NCBI GenBank assembly: GCA_949126835.1
Contig: CASBPS010000121.1
Span: 1-64,000 of the forward strand
DNA length: 64,000 nt
Reading direction: 5' to 3'
From: Anisus vortex
Taxonomy: Eukaryota > Mollusca > Gastropoda > Planorbidae
Shown: piece by piece, positions 1 to 10,562 of the stretch
Numbering within the stretch: position 1 is the stretch's first letter
How the letters are laid out: the number at the start of each line of letters is the position of its first letter
Made by a program: the position numbers and the translations under genes
Notes under the pieces: model-generated
What the model saw: the letters and a program-made list of their open reading frames with translations, nothing else
The model's database searches: none
What the model was told of the DNA's origin: nothing

Positions 1-226
1 TATTTTAATGAGGTAAATAATCCTGACTTTACTAAACTAAATACTGACTTACATAAACTAAATAATCATGGCTTCAATAAAGTTAATCTTGACATAGATA
101 AACTAAATAATCATGACTTCACAAAACTTAATCCTGACTTACATAAACTAAATAACCATGGCTTCATTTAACTTAATCTTGATATACATAAACTAAATAA
201 TCATGACTTTACAAAACCGTGGAAGC
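1..226. repeat. 45-bp tandem repeat (minisatellite)
   Basis: The word AAACTAAATAAYCATGRCTT recurs at about 55, 100, 145 and 190, giving a 45-bp period with nearly five degenerate copies. The array probably continues left of the window. The period is divisible by three, so short reading frames run through it, but nothing suggests translation. Confidence 0.85.
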
Positions 227-1183
227 ACTGGATATACCGACTGTATTGGCTTGTCGTCTAGAGGGAAGGCCTTTTTAATACTGACAATATTTATATTTAA
301 CTGGATCTCCACAAAAGAACAAGGAAAACAGTATGGTTATAATTATAATAGAATTATTTATTTCCGTACAAAAGATCAGCCACACACTGTTTCCACTTCA
401 CTCAGGCGCTTGCCCGAGCGCAGTCTGAGCGCAGTCTTTCTGGCGCTACTCAAAACGCATTCTCCTCTCACACCTTTCTCTCACCGTATTTATTAGCTCT
501 CACTGAACATATCTAAAGCATTACGTCACGCACACTTACATCCCCAGAACAGGTTAGTTATACGCAAGTAAAATGGTACAATTGTGAGTGACCCCGATCT
601 TTAAACACAGATTAAAAATATGTATCATATTTTTAAAATTATAAAATTTACATACATAATGAACATAAGTACTGATTGTATAATTTCAATAATAATAGGA
701 ATACAAATACTTTAAGTGAATTAAATATTTGAAATTAACCATATTGAACAGTAGGCCTATGAGAATGCATCAGTAAAGTAAGGAATATAAGAATTTATAA
801 CAAAAAAATTTGCTTTGTAACATTATTTAACAACGGCATAATTATCTCTGAATAAGGCCCTCAAATTGTGTCTATTTGTTTTACCAAAAAATTGACTATT
901 TCTATTAAACTAAATAGAATACAATACGACCAGAGCACAGTTTTAGAATTAAGACTAAACAAACCCATTGTATAAAGGTCATTAAGGATTAGTAAAAACC
1001 AAGTTTAACCAAAACAGAATGATGGGAATGAACTGGTTATTTAGTTAATCAAAGCCTACGTTTAGCCACACTGTGTGCCATCGCGTATTTGTTTCATCTA
1101 ACTTAGTATTTCTAGTTGTAGCCTACATAAAACTATTTATAATTATTGAATTAAACTTTTGTCAAGAAGAGTTTCTGCTTCCT
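227..1183. other. AT-rich stretch, no gene seen
   Basis: I see no conserved protein, RNA or element ends. The 97-codon frame starting at 203 has no recognisable domain and looks like chance. Confidence 0.5.
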
Positions 1184-1350
1184 GAGCTTTGCAACAGATT
1201 GTTATTGGGTTGTATTTCTAAATTAGAGTTTAATGCCTTATGTATTATTACTACTTAACTCTTTGCCCTTCTGTCCTCTAGTGTTTCTAGGTTTAGTGAT
1301 TTGACTAATGGTGTTACTCTTGTTAATTCGGAATATAAGGTTACCGGTAC
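1184..1350 (-). mobile_element. LINE fragment, C-terminal ORF region, reversed
   Basis: The reverse complement closely matches 28805-28980 of the larger LINE copy on the plus strand, for example GCATTAAACTCTAATTTAGA and the CTAGAGG(G/A)CAGAAGGGCAAAGAG block. It covers only part of the region after the reverse transcriptase domain. Both ends are truncated and no tail or target duplication is visible. Confidence 0.8.
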
Positions 1351-1832
1351 ATTTTTCTGTAAAAATACAATATAGGTGGAAACTACTTGAAGTAGTTGTT
1401 CCTCAATACAAATTATAAGTTTGCATAACACACATATTATAAGAAAGAAAAATCTTATACTACTTATAGTTTGTTCAACAGTATTAGTAGTACTGGAATA
1501 TCAAGGACATATAGTGTAAACCTATCAAAAGTTTATAGTTTTCATAATTCAATATAGATACCACTTACCAAATGAAACAGTATATTTATAGTTGTCAGTT
1601 GTCAATTTACAGACAAACTAACATTTATAAACGCCATTGGGGAAAAATCCTAATAAACAATGCAATCAAAATGTGTAATTCAGTTAAATGCGTAGTTTTG
1701 TGGTTTGTGTTGCGAGGGTCCAAAAAAGCTTTTCTAAGGCCTAATTTTCAAGCGTATTAAGTCTACTAGAGTAAAAAAATATATGTTTCAAGTGCAATGT
1801 GATGGATTAGGTCGATGGTGCATTTCACATTG
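1351..1832. other. AT-rich stretch, no gene seen
   Basis: No recognisable coding or RNA signal. Short frames here have no conserved motifs. Confidence 0.5.
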
Positions 1833-2350
1833 TTGAATTCACAGTCAGTTACATTTTCTCAGTAAAATTCACAGTTAGTTACATGTCCCTTGTAGAATTC
1901 ACAGTCAGTTACATTTACTTTAGCAGCATTTACAGTCAGTTACATTTTCCTTAGCGGAATTCACAGACAGTTACATTTTCTTTAGCGGAATTCACAGTTA
2001 GTTACATTTCCCTTGTGGAATTCACAGTCAGTTACATATTTAATTTTCAAATTCACACTTAGTTACATTTCCCTTGTGAAAATCACAGTCAGTTACATTT
2101 TCTTTAGCGGCATTCACAGCCAGTTACATTTACCATGTGGAGTTTACAGTTAGATAAAAAAATGTTCCTTGTGAAATTCAGTCAGTTACATTTTTCATTT
2201 TTTAATTCAGTCTGCTACATTTCCAGTGTGGAATTCACAGTCACTTACATTTCCCTTGTAAAATACTCAGTCAGTTACATTTTCCTTTCCATTGTGGAAT
2301 TCACTGTCATATTAATTTTCCTTGAAGAATTCACAGTCATTTACATCATC
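1833..2350. repeat. ~31-bp tandem repeat (minisatellite)
   Basis: About 16 degenerate copies of a unit built on GAATTCACAGTCAGTTACAT followed by a T-rich spacer (TTTCCCTTGTG or TTTCTTTAGCG). The unit length varies from about 29 to 36 bp because the spacer changes length. No spacer is unique, so this is a diverged satellite and not a CRISPR-like array. Confidence 0.9.
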
Positions 2351-2740
2351 CCTCATAGATTTCATTCATCGTATTATACAAACTCGTTTTCTTTCGGCCA
2401 CAGAAGATAATGACTATTGTCACATAACTCATGTGAATACATAATATCAATACTAATGATAGACCTTGTGTTACCAAAGACTATGGCGCATGTACTAACA
2501 TTAGTCTGGACAATGCAGTAAAAAAAAGAGGTCCCTCCAATTTATTTATTTACGCCGCATGTTTACAAAAAAAACAAAAAACAACGACAACAACAGCAAA
2601 AACAACCAAAGGAAAGCCTCTAGTGTACCATGGACTTAGATCATAACTAGCTATTTGCATGGCATTGTCTCTATTATAAATAATTTTATAATATGATATG
2701 TAATCGACATGCAGTTTATTTAGACATTCTTTCTACGGGG
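2351..2740. other. Flank of LTR element, no gene seen
   Basis: Simple A-rich tracts at about 2560-2610. The base run before the LTR (CTACGGGG) has no matching duplication after the 3' LTR. Confidence 0.5.
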
Positions 2741-3416
2741 TGTCATGTATATTGTTTTTCCAAGAATTGGAACACGCAATGTTTATTCTCCTCTCTCTCT
2801 CTTTTCTTACTACACACAATATTAGGACGTTTAGTAGGAAAACGAAAGATTCTAGGTAATGCTGGGATTCTGTGTTGATCTCAAATTCTCAGAGTCTGGG
2901 AACGACTCATTATTTAATAGGGGAAGTTCCTATCGTTTTTGTTATGAGTTTTGTAATGATACCATGATTTTCACCCCTACTGGTAATGGGTCTATCCCTT
3001 GCACCACTCGGATAGTATTTAATGATTTGTTTTGTCTGAAAGACAGAGAGTTTCAAAAGATGTTCCTTTGAGAACGTTTGTGTTTGCACTATTTTATTCT
3101 AACTGTACATAATAGATATATTGTATATATTGAACATACCACCTGAAATAAACTATCAACAACAGTTACACTGAAGCTTCCTTATCAAATTACTATCCTA
3201 TTGTGTTGAATACATTACTATAAGATTTATCTACTACCATAATATACAAGAAAGGAAATGTTGGAATACAAATACTGAATTTGTGCCCAGGACTATAAGA
3301 AGAGTTCGTGTAATACTGAAACATAAATACTAATAATTAAAGTCTCCCCTAGGACTAACGAGAATTATCAGCAAGATCTACACAGCTCTGGCCACAAGGG
3401 GATTGTGGACGTAACA
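2741..3416 (+). repeat. 5' LTR
   Basis: It begins TGTCATG and is inferred to end at GTAACA, five bases before the primer-binding site. Bases 2741-3350 match the 3' copy with only one difference noticed (A/G near 3184 versus 9429). An AATAAA signal lies near 3148. The last 66 bp (3351-3416) have no counterpart in the 3' copy, so the end is inferred from the primer site and from the GTAACA end of the related LTR at 27375. Confidence 0.8.
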
Positions 3417-3421
3417 AAATT

Positions 3422-3439
3422 TGGGGGCTCGTCCGGGAT
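3422..3439 (+). other. Primer-binding site, tRNA-Pro type
   Basis: TGGGGGCTCGTCCGGGAT is the complement of the 3' end of tRNA-Pro, the same 18-nt primer site used by many gammaretroviruses. It sits five bases after the inferred LTR end. The related LTR at 27375 is followed by a decayed version (TTTGCGGGCTCGT). Confidence 0.8.
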
Positions 3440-3838
3440 ATTTGAGTTCTACTTTTCCTGACCTAGGATTGACAAGATTTGGTGGTCTCGTTTGGTAGAT
3501 TTGAGTTCTACTTTTCTTGATCTAGGATTGGAAAAAATTTGTTGATCTCGTCTGGAAAATTTGAGTTATATTTTTTTTTCCTGACCTATAAATATTTTGT
3601 GACATTAGTGGTACTGAGAGCGGCATATTTGTGTTTCGCTTTCTAGGACTGTGAAACTATTTTTTTTAAAAAGAGGAGAGAACTGGTTTGCGTTTTTATT
3701 CCTTGGGAAGTGTGAAGATTCCACGAAGTGTTTAATATTATATTGTGCAAATTTCTGGACAAATCGTAAGTTGGAACTTTATATTTTATTAAACAATATA
3801 TACTACTCTACTATAACAAATATTTCGAACGCTATACT

Positions 3839-5581
3839 ATGGCTTCGAATATATCAAGTGAGGAACTTAATGCCATGTCATTTGCTGAACTAAAAGAATT
3901 AGCTGAGTCCTTTGGGATTGAGGCAGGACAGGCAAGACCTAATCGTAATCGTTTGATCAAAGAAATTATGACATGTTTGAACGGGCAGAATGCCATGAAC
4001 ACTGTTAATGTAGTTGAAGTGGGACAGAACGATATCAATGAAGGTTATGTAGCTCCCAGTGGGGGCGAGGTAAGTGCCCACGGAGACGAGGTAAGAAATA
4101 TGTCATCTAGATCATCAAACAATGATGAAGATGAAGGGTTGAGTGAAAACCTAAAATTACAATTAGCTATGAAGAGAATGGAATTAGAAAGTATGGAAAG
4201 GAGAGAATTGGAAAGAATTAGGATAGAAACTGAAAGGGAAAATGAAAGAATTAGGATTGAAATTGAAAGGGAAAATGAAAGAATTAGGATTGAAAGCAGA
4301 GAAAGGATAGAGATGGCACGCATGAACAGACCTGACCATCGTAGGGACAGCAATGGTATGGATATTAGCGCAATGAAGCAACACTTGCCTATATTCAGAG
4401 AAGAAGATGTTCAAGATTTCGTTTTGCTTTTTGAGAGGATAGCTGTAGATTATCAGTTCCCTGATGATAAGATGGCTTTATTGTTAAGGTCAACTCTCAA
4501 CAAAGGAAAAGCATTGGACGTAGTGTTGAGTTTAACACCCGAGGAAATAAATGACTATGAAGTAATCAAAGATAGGGTGCTCAAAAGTTATTCCCCGACA
4601 CCAGAAAAATATAGAAAGCTATTTAGAGACAGAAAGAAGGCATATGATCAAACTCATGTAGACTTTTTGAGACAAAAGGAGAAAATGTTAGAACAGTGGC
4701 TAAGGTCACAGAATGTAAGTGAGTTTGATAAACTCAAGAACCTAATATTGTTTGAGGAATTCAATGATTGTATTCGAGTGGATATTAAAACCCACATCTC
4801 AGACCGAGGGGTTGAAGATGTGCATGAAGCTGCTAGATTGGCAGATAACTATGCCATAATTCACGCCAGCATAAAGCCATATTATGCTGACAAACCCAAA
4901 GTGCACAAACCAGAGCCCAAGGAGGCTAGTAAACCAAAAGAGACAAGTGAAAACAATAATAAGAACAGTGGTGTAAATAATAATAGTAACTTAGTTCATT
5001 TCAGGAAGCAGACAGATGTAAATAAAGCAAAGGTGGTATGTTTCAATTGCAAGAAAGAGGGCCACATAAAGAAAGATTGTTGGATCCTTACCAAGAAGCA
5101 AGGTGCTATTCTACACTGTGCCAGAGTGCAGAAAGATAGCAAGCAGACAGAAGAAGTGTGCAACACAGGGTCAAGAAACTCAAAAGAAATGCGGCCGGCA
5201 TCGCCTATAGTTGTGGAGTCGATGGTTTTTGAGAACAGTCTATCTAAGGTAAAAGAGAATAGCTGTACTCAATCTATTATGCTTTCAGAAGGCCGTGAGG
5301 AACAGATGGTTCCTGAAGTCCCGGAAGAGGACGACCTATCCGATTTTCGACCCTTTGTCTACGAGGGGACAGTGTCGAAAGAAGTCGATGTACTCAGCAA
5401 GAAGAAAATACAGATATTACGTGACACGGGTTCTGCTGTCAGCGTGATCCTGGAGGGCAGTGTGCCGTTAACAGATGCCACCAGTACCGGTGAGTCTGTT
5501 GTGCTGAGAGGTGCTAGTATGGAGGCTGTGGAAGCTCCACTGCACAGAATAAAACTCGAGTCGGATATTTTTTACAGGTAA
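3839..5581 (+). CDS. Gag with zinc knuckle, running into a broken aspartic protease
   Basis: This is a 580-codon frame. Residues 7-47 resemble a SAP motif (EELNAMSFAELKELAESFGI...), which would be an unusual DNA-binding addition to a Gag. Residues 95-165 are a highly charged coiled coil with repeated IRIE-ERENER words. The middle resembles a gypsy capsid region. A CCHC zinc knuckle lies at C401, C404, H409 and C414. The protease active site DTGS is at 529-532. The frame stops at 5579-5581 inside the protease; the typical end of the fold (ILGNDI) is found just after it in another frame, so the protease is split by a frameshift. This is a retrotransposon structural polyprotein, not a host gene. 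Confidence 0.85.
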   Translation: MASNISSEELNAMSFAELKELAESFGIEAGQARPNRNRLIKEIMTCLNGQNAMNTVNVVEVGQNDINEGYVAPSGGEVSAHGDEVRNMSSRSSNNDEDEGLSENLKLQLAMKRMELESMERRELERIRIETERENERIRIEIERENERIRIESRERIEMARMNRPDHRRDSNGMDISAMKQHLPIFREEDVQDFVLLFERIAVDYQFPDDKMALLLRSTLNKGKALDVVLSLTPEEINDYEVIKDRVLKSYSPTPEKYRKLFRDRKKAYDQTHVDFLRQKEKMLEQWLRSQNVSEFDKLKNLILFEEFNDCIRVDIKTHISDRGVEDVHEAARLADNYAIIHASIKPYYADKPKVHKPEPKEASKPKETSENNNKNSGVNNNSNLVHFRKQTDVNKAKVVCFNCKKEGHIKKDCWILTKKQGAILHCARVQKDSKQTEEVCNTGSRNSKEMRPASPIVVESMVFENSLSKVKENSCTQSIMLSEGREEQMVPEVPEEDDLSDFRPFVYEGTVSKEVDVLSKKKIQILRDTGSAVSVILEGSVPLTDATSTGESVVLRGASMEAVEAPLHRIKLESDIFYR

Positions 5582-5588
5582 CATCGTA

Positions 5589-6062
5589 GTGGGAGTGTGG
5601 CGCGCACTACCCGTCAAAGGCGTTTCCATGATATTAGGAAATGACATTATGGGCGGCAGAGTCACTGTCGAGCCCATGGTTAAAGTGTTGGAGAAAAAGA
5701 TGGCGGAGGACAAAAACCTACGTCCTGCCAATGAACGCCCAACATGTGCACTGACAAGAGCAATGCAGAAAAAGAAGTCGGTAAAGACTCCTGCTACGCC
5801 GTGTAGTGCAACGAAAGATGTGTTTGTCTGTTCTGAAGACACACATGCGAATGAAACAGTGATAACAGAAACACCTGACATCGATTTAAGTGCTACGTTC
5901 TTTGCTGAACTAACAACTGGTGATGCAACAGAGAACGATAACATTTTGTCACCAAAGCAGAAATTGGTGAAAGAACAATTGAATGACGAAGTAATAATGC
6001 AACTCAGAATGAAAGCTGTTGATGAAAAGACTGCAGATGCATGGCGGAATGTTTTTACATGA
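5589..6062 (+). pseudogene. Protease C-terminal part and linker, frameshifted
   Basis: This frame continues the protease with VSMILGNDIMGGRV, the usual second conserved block of gypsy proteases, and then a low-complexity acidic and Lys-rich linker. It ends in a stop at 6060-6062, while the integrase reading frame overlaps it from 6041, so a second frameshift separates linker and integrase. The two breaks mean a single Gag-Pol polyprotein cannot be read through this copy. Confidence 0.75.
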
Positions 6063-7714
6063 AAGATGAAGTGTTGATGAGAAAGTCGAAACCGCTCAAC
6101 TCAGGTACAAACGAGTGGGACAGTATTCACCAGATTGTAATACCTAAGTGCTATCGTCAAGATATACTGCGTATGGCGCATGATCTTCCTTTCGCTGGTC
6201 ACATGGGAGTCCGAAAAACGCACCACCGTATCCTCCCTTACTTCTACTGGCCAGGACTGAGAAGAGATGTCGAACAATACTGCAAGACTTGCCACGTATG
6301 CCAAATGGTAGGACGTCCTAACCAACGAATTCCTGTCGCTCCACTCCAGCCGATACCAGCGTTCGACGAACCATTCAGTCACATACTCATTGATTGCGTG
6401 GGCCCGTTGCCGAAAACAAAAGCCGGTTTTCAATACCTGCTCACAGTCATGTGTTCATCCACTCGCTTCCCGGAAGCCATTCCGTTGCGGAACATAACAA
6501 CAGTGAAGGTGGTAGACGCCCTGACAAATTTCTTCACACGTTATGGCCTACCGAAGACAGTACAGTCCGACCAGGGGACTAACTTTACTTCGAACATTTT
6601 CAAACAAGTCATGGAACAATTAGGGATAAGCCATAGGCTATCAAGTGCCTATCATCCTGAGAGCCAGGGAGCTCTGGAAAGGTTTCATCAGACATTAAAA
6701 TCGATGCTTAAAAAGTACTGTTATGAAAACGAGAAAGACTGGGATAAGGGTGTGCCTTATGTACTGTTCGCTGCAAGGGAGGCCACTCAGGAATCCCTGG
6801 GGTTTAGCCCATTCGAACTTGTGTATGGACACTCAGTCAGAGGTCCGTTGAAACTTCTACATGAAACTTGGCTAACGGACAGTGAACCGATTGGACTTTT
6901 GTCATATGTAGATAAATTTAAAAATAGGCTTTATCATGCTTTTAACCATGTGAAGATTCATTTTCCACAGATGCAGGAGCGTATGAGACAGAACTATGAC
7001 CGTAAAGCTACAGCTAGAACTTTTGCACCAGGTGACAAAGTTCTTGTGTTTCTACCTTTGCAAAATCAGCCTTTAAGTGCAAAGTTTAGTGGACCCTATG
7101 AGATAGAGTCAAAGCTTGGCGAGGTCAATTATTTGATAAAGACTCCTGACCGGAGACAAAAACAGAGGGTATGCCATATTAATTTACTTAAGCCCTATGT
7201 TTCCAGGGAAAAGAGTAAACCACGGGAGGTCCCCATGATTTCATTAGCTAGAGTCCCGACGGATTTATCTAGGATAGAATATAAGTTTGCAGAAAGTAAA
7301 CTTAATAATACAGATACCCTTAAGAGTTTAGATACAAGGCTAGAACATCTTCCGGTAGAAGATAAGGAGAAGATTATTGAGCTGGTACATGAAAATAAGT
7401 CAATGTTTACAAATGTTCCCAGTAGGACACATGTCATAGAGCACGATGTAGTGTTAACCGAGGGTGCCAGGTCTATTAAACAGCATCCATTTGACCCCAT
7501 CAGACCTGAGCATATTAAATTAAATGTAAAATATATGTTAGAAGATGACATAGGAGAAAAATGTGATAGCAAATGGTCTACACCCTGTGTGATGGTACCA
7601 AAAGCCGACCACACACTGCAGTTTTATAGAGACCTTGGGAAATTAAGTAATTTGACAAAGACCGACTGGTATCCCATTCCCCGTATCATCGACAAGATAG
7701 AGACAAGGTCATAG
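6041..7714 (+). CDS. Integrase followed by truncated reverse transcriptase
   Basis: This is a 557-codon frame. The N-terminal zinc-binding HHCC module is H47, H54, C84 and C87. The catalytic triad is D118 (LIDCVG), D177 (SDQGTNF) and E213 (ESQGALERF), with exactly 35 residues between the second and third. The C-terminal part has a typical gypsy integrase tail (GPYEIESKLG). From about residue 385 the same frame enters the pol region that normally opens the RT, with IKQHPFDPIRP and WSTPCVMVPKADHTLQF. It stops right after YPIPRIIDKIE. The catalytic FADD/YVDD part of RT is absent. Integrase upstream of RT in one frame is direct evidence of a Gmr1-like order. Confidence 0.88.
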   Translation: MAECFYMKDEVLMRKSKPLNSGTNEWDSIHQIVIPKCYRQDILRMAHDLPFAGHMGVRKTHHRILPYFYWPGLRRDVEQYCKTCHVCQMVGRPNQRIPVAPLQPIPAFDEPFSHILIDCVGPLPKTKAGFQYLLTVMCSSTRFPEAIPLRNITTVKVVDALTNFFTRYGLPKTVQSDQGTNFTSNIFKQVMEQLGISHRLSSAYHPESQGALERFHQTLKSMLKKYCYENEKDWDKGVPYVLFAAREATQESLGFSPFELVYGHSVRGPLKLLHETWLTDSEPIGLLSYVDKFKNRLYHAFNHVKIHFPQMQERMRQNYDRKATARTFAPGDKVLVFLPLQNQPLSAKFSGPYEIESKLGEVNYLIKTPDRRQKQRVCHINLLKPYVSREKSKPREVPMISLARVPTDLSRIEYKFAESKLNNTDTLKSLDTRLEHLPVEDKEKIIELVHENKSMFTNVPSRTHVIEHDVVLTEGARSIKQHPFDPIRPEHIKLNVKYMLEDDIGEKCDSKWSTPCVMVPKADHTLQFYRDLGKLSNLTKTDWYPIPRIIDKIETRS

Positions 7715-7746
7715 CTGATACTCTATCTCGGGTGCTACATGATTGA
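7702..7746 (+). pseudogene. Last codons of RNase H after a deletion
   Basis: Read in another frame, GACAAGGTCATAGCTGATAC... gives DKVIADTLSRVLHD and a stop. VIADTLSR is the standard end of gypsy RNase H (compare VVADTLSRM at 25837-25863). The sequence GACAAG occurs at 7691-7696 at the RT break and again at 7702-7707, so a deletion between short direct repeats is likely. About 1.2 kb of RT-RNase H is missing if the family has normal length. Confidence 0.75.
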
Positions 7747-8985
7747 CTGAATAACCCTATACTTCTTTTTCAGATCATCTCACTTATTCATTAAGAATGT
7801 GTCATGATAACCTATTATTCGTTTGAATTTTGATTATGGAATACCTATAGAATACTTGTATCATACAGAAGTCAAGTCTTTTGAAAGTATTAATAATTTT
7901 TATAATCATGTATAATATTGATGTTCTGATATATTTTAAATTCATTTGATTATGGAAAAGAAATTCCATTTAAATTTTGATGCATGATGCAATAAATATA
8001 TATGCACGTATTTACTTGATATGGATGGATGAAAGTAATTGTCATCACATGCAATTAAGTGAGAAAACTTTGAGCTAGTTGATTTATTATCTTGTTTTAT
8101 TTTAGTTAATGAATGGAACTAAATAATAATATGTACAATTTTTATCTTAGAATGAGATGTAATCTTAATTGGTATAAATTAATAGATAATATTGGAAATC
8201 TATTGCTAAATTGTTATATCATGGTAATAGAATGGGAAAAACTAGTGGATATTCACTATGTTGTATAGGTTGTTATATATTCCATATATCCGGGAATGGA
8301 GGGAAACAAAGGTACCTAAAGGTGTGCACTCATTCAACCCTGAACAATCTTTTATATTAAACTTTTAAATTTGCCAAAAACGCATAATAGTGGATTACAT
8401 TTTAATATTTAGATTACTGTAGTAATCGTAACTAGAGTGTATTTTCTCCTCATATTTAAGAAAAGGGGAAGTATCATCATCTTAGGTATGAACCCTGTTA
8501 ATGTCAAGTTGACACTGTAATTTAAAGGGGAAGTAACCTATAGTTTGATTCGAGTTACGTATTACTTATCTTTTGGTTTGTATATTAGAAGTAAACTGTT
8601 GAAAATTGACAGAGTTTGAGCAATGTTATATTTGTTTAAATAGATTAAGACTTTTTGCAAATTTTTGTTGGAAATCCACACAACTGTACATAGTTAAAAT
8701 AAGAATGACTAGAATATTTTTGAATTATTTGTACTTGTTGAGACATTAGTTAATATTAATATTAACGGGGAAATATTTGTCCATTACGTTATAATCACAA
8801 TTACCATTGGGTAGTGACACTTTTTATAATTTAGTTGTGCCAGTGAGCCATGTTTGCTTAAATTGTCTTATAATCTTCCATTGATTGATGGTTGTTAAAA
8901 CGATAGTGTTAAGTACGAAAAATGTACCATGTTGAGTATTACTTGGGTAATTATGGTACATTATTTCTTTCATTGGGTGGGGGCG
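7747..8985 (+). other. 3' untranslated part of the LTR element
   Basis: AT-rich and without open frames. Purine tracts AAAAGGGGAAGTA (about 8460) and AAAGGGGAAGTA (about 8524) and the G-rich run before 8986 are candidates for polypurine primer sites. No additional gene such as an envelope is visible. Confidence 0.6.
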
Positions 8986-9595
8986 TGTCATGTATATTGT
9001 TTTTCCAAGAATTGGAACACGCAATGTTTATTCTCCTCTCTCTCTCTTTTCTTACTACACACAATATTAGGACGTTTAGTAGGAAAACGAAAGATTCTAG
9101 GTAATGCTGGGATTCTGTGTTGATCTCAAATTCTCAGAGTCTGGGAACGACTCATTATTTAATAGGGGAAGTTCCTATCGTTTTTGTTATGAGTTTTGTA
9201 ATGATACCATGATTTTCACCCCTACTGGTAATGGGTCTATCCCTTGCACCACTCGGATAGTATTTAATGATTTGTTTTGTCTGAAAGACAGAGAGTTTCA
9301 AAAGATGTTCCTTTGAGAACGTTTGTGTTTGCACTATTTTATTCTAACTGTACATAATAGATATATTGTATATATTGAACATACCACCTGAAATAAACTA
9401 TCAACAACAGTTACACTGAAGCTTCCTTGTCAAATTACTATCCTATTGTGTTGAATACATTACTATAAGATTTATCTACTACCATAATATACAAGAAAGG
9501 AAATGTTGGAATACAAATACTGAATTTGTGCCCAGGACTATAAGAAGAGTTCGTGTAATACTGAAACATAAATACTAATAATTAAAGTCTCCCCT
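8986..9595 (+). repeat. 3' LTR, truncated at its end
   Basis: This is a 610-bp copy of 2741-3350. After AGTCTCCCCT the sequence departs abruptly to CAACAATGTC, whereas the 5' copy continues for 66 bp to its inferred end. Loss of the U5 end, or replacement of the flank, explains the missing target duplication. Confidence 0.85.
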
Positions 9596-9836
9596 CAACA
9601 ATGTCTTGTGAAGTGCTAAATCTCCATTTGTTCATAATTAATTTTACGATTTCAAACCAGCATAATATTGTTGTGAACAAACTTCGTAAACCTTTCAAGG
9701 ATAGTTTTTGTTCAAAGAAAATAAAAGTAAAACAAGAAAGGTGTAATATTATAAGTAATAACGTGCTGGAATGGGTATTGACAAAAATGAATGTAAACAA
9801 ACTAAATTTACCATGGTAACGGCAAAGACAAATAAC
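9596..9836. other. Flank, no gene seen
   Basis: The 72-codon frames on both strands have no recognisable motif. Confidence 0.4.
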
Positions 9837-9964
9837 GTTTGACCGTTTGAGCTGTGTGTAGATGTAATCAAATTAGATATGCTATTCTACGTGGTTATAA
9901 TGTCTGCAAAACTGTGTTTAATTGTGTGCTAAGGTAAGCGTTCTCTCAGCGGCGTATTTGTCTT
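9837..9964 (+). repeat. Left copy of a 128-bp direct repeat
   Basis: It pairs with 12774-12901: GTTTGAC...TGTGTGTAGATGTAAT...ACGTGGTTATAATGTCTGC...CAGCGGCGTATTTGTCTT. The two copies have equal length and differ at scattered sites. They stand just outside the termini of the element at 9969-12765. Confidence 0.85.
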
Positions 9965-10562
9965 ACAGCAGTGGCGTAGCTATGGAGGAGCAGGGGTGCG
10001 GGACATATTTCCCCGGGCGCCACGTTAGGGGGCGCCAAAATGAGTATTAAAACTAATTATTTCATTTTGATGTAAACTAATGTATCCCAAACACGTTTGC
10101 AAGATTGAATTTAGGAGCTCCAAAAATATCTTTATTACAAATCAATTGGCAAGCATGATTTTAACGCCCCATTGAGCATTAAGCGGCGCCATTCTACTCA
10201 TACACACATAACACATTCTCAATGTAGAAATGCTGATGGCGATCAGTTCAGGTTCAAATATAATCCTTGTTATACTGAAAGTGGCATCTGTTCTTAACAA
10301 TTATACAGGTTGAATAATTTCGAGTCAAATATAGGATTTTACGTGAGTGCAAGAATTGATAACACTCGGATCTACCGGTATAGGCTATCCTTTCAGCATA
10401 GAGGCAGTCTATCGTCAGTAGCAGGTGAAATTTTGATTACTGCGTCATGGTTTAAACGCCGACTAGCAAATGGAGATGAAGTACATCGCTCGTGGCTATT
10501 ATATTCACCAATTATTCAACTAGTTAAAGCTGCTTACTGTTTCTGCTGTCTATTGTTTACAT

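Larger units (their letters stand above)
2741..9595 (+). mobile_element. Ty3/gypsy-type LTR retrotransposon with Gmr1-like domain order
   Basis: A 610-bp direct repeat (2741-3350 and 8986-9595) brackets a primer site, a Gag ORF, protease, integrase and then the N-terminal part of a reverse transcriptase. In ordinary Ty3/gypsy elements the integrase comes after RT-RNase H. Integrase before RT is the Gmr1-like arrangement known from some gypsy-lineage elements. The element is defective: a frameshift in the protease, another before the integrase, and a deletion that removes most of RT and RNase H. The 3' LTR is cut about 66 bp short of the inferred 5' LTR end, so no target duplication can be read. 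Confidence 0.88.

Noticed and set aside
203..496. 97-codon ORF at the left end
   Set aside because: No domain, no coding composition, and it begins inside the 45-bp minisatellite.
1..2350. Regularly spaced repeats resembling a CRISPR array
   Set aside because: Eukaryotic context, whole unit repeated with no unique spacers, no cas genes; these are minisatellites.
2859..3071. 70-codon ORF repeated identically at 9104-9316
   Set aside because: It lies inside the LTR; the identity reflects LTR similarity and not a conserved protein.
7747..8985. Envelope-like gene in the LTR element
   Set aside because: The 3' region has no frame longer than about 65 codons and no membrane-protein features.
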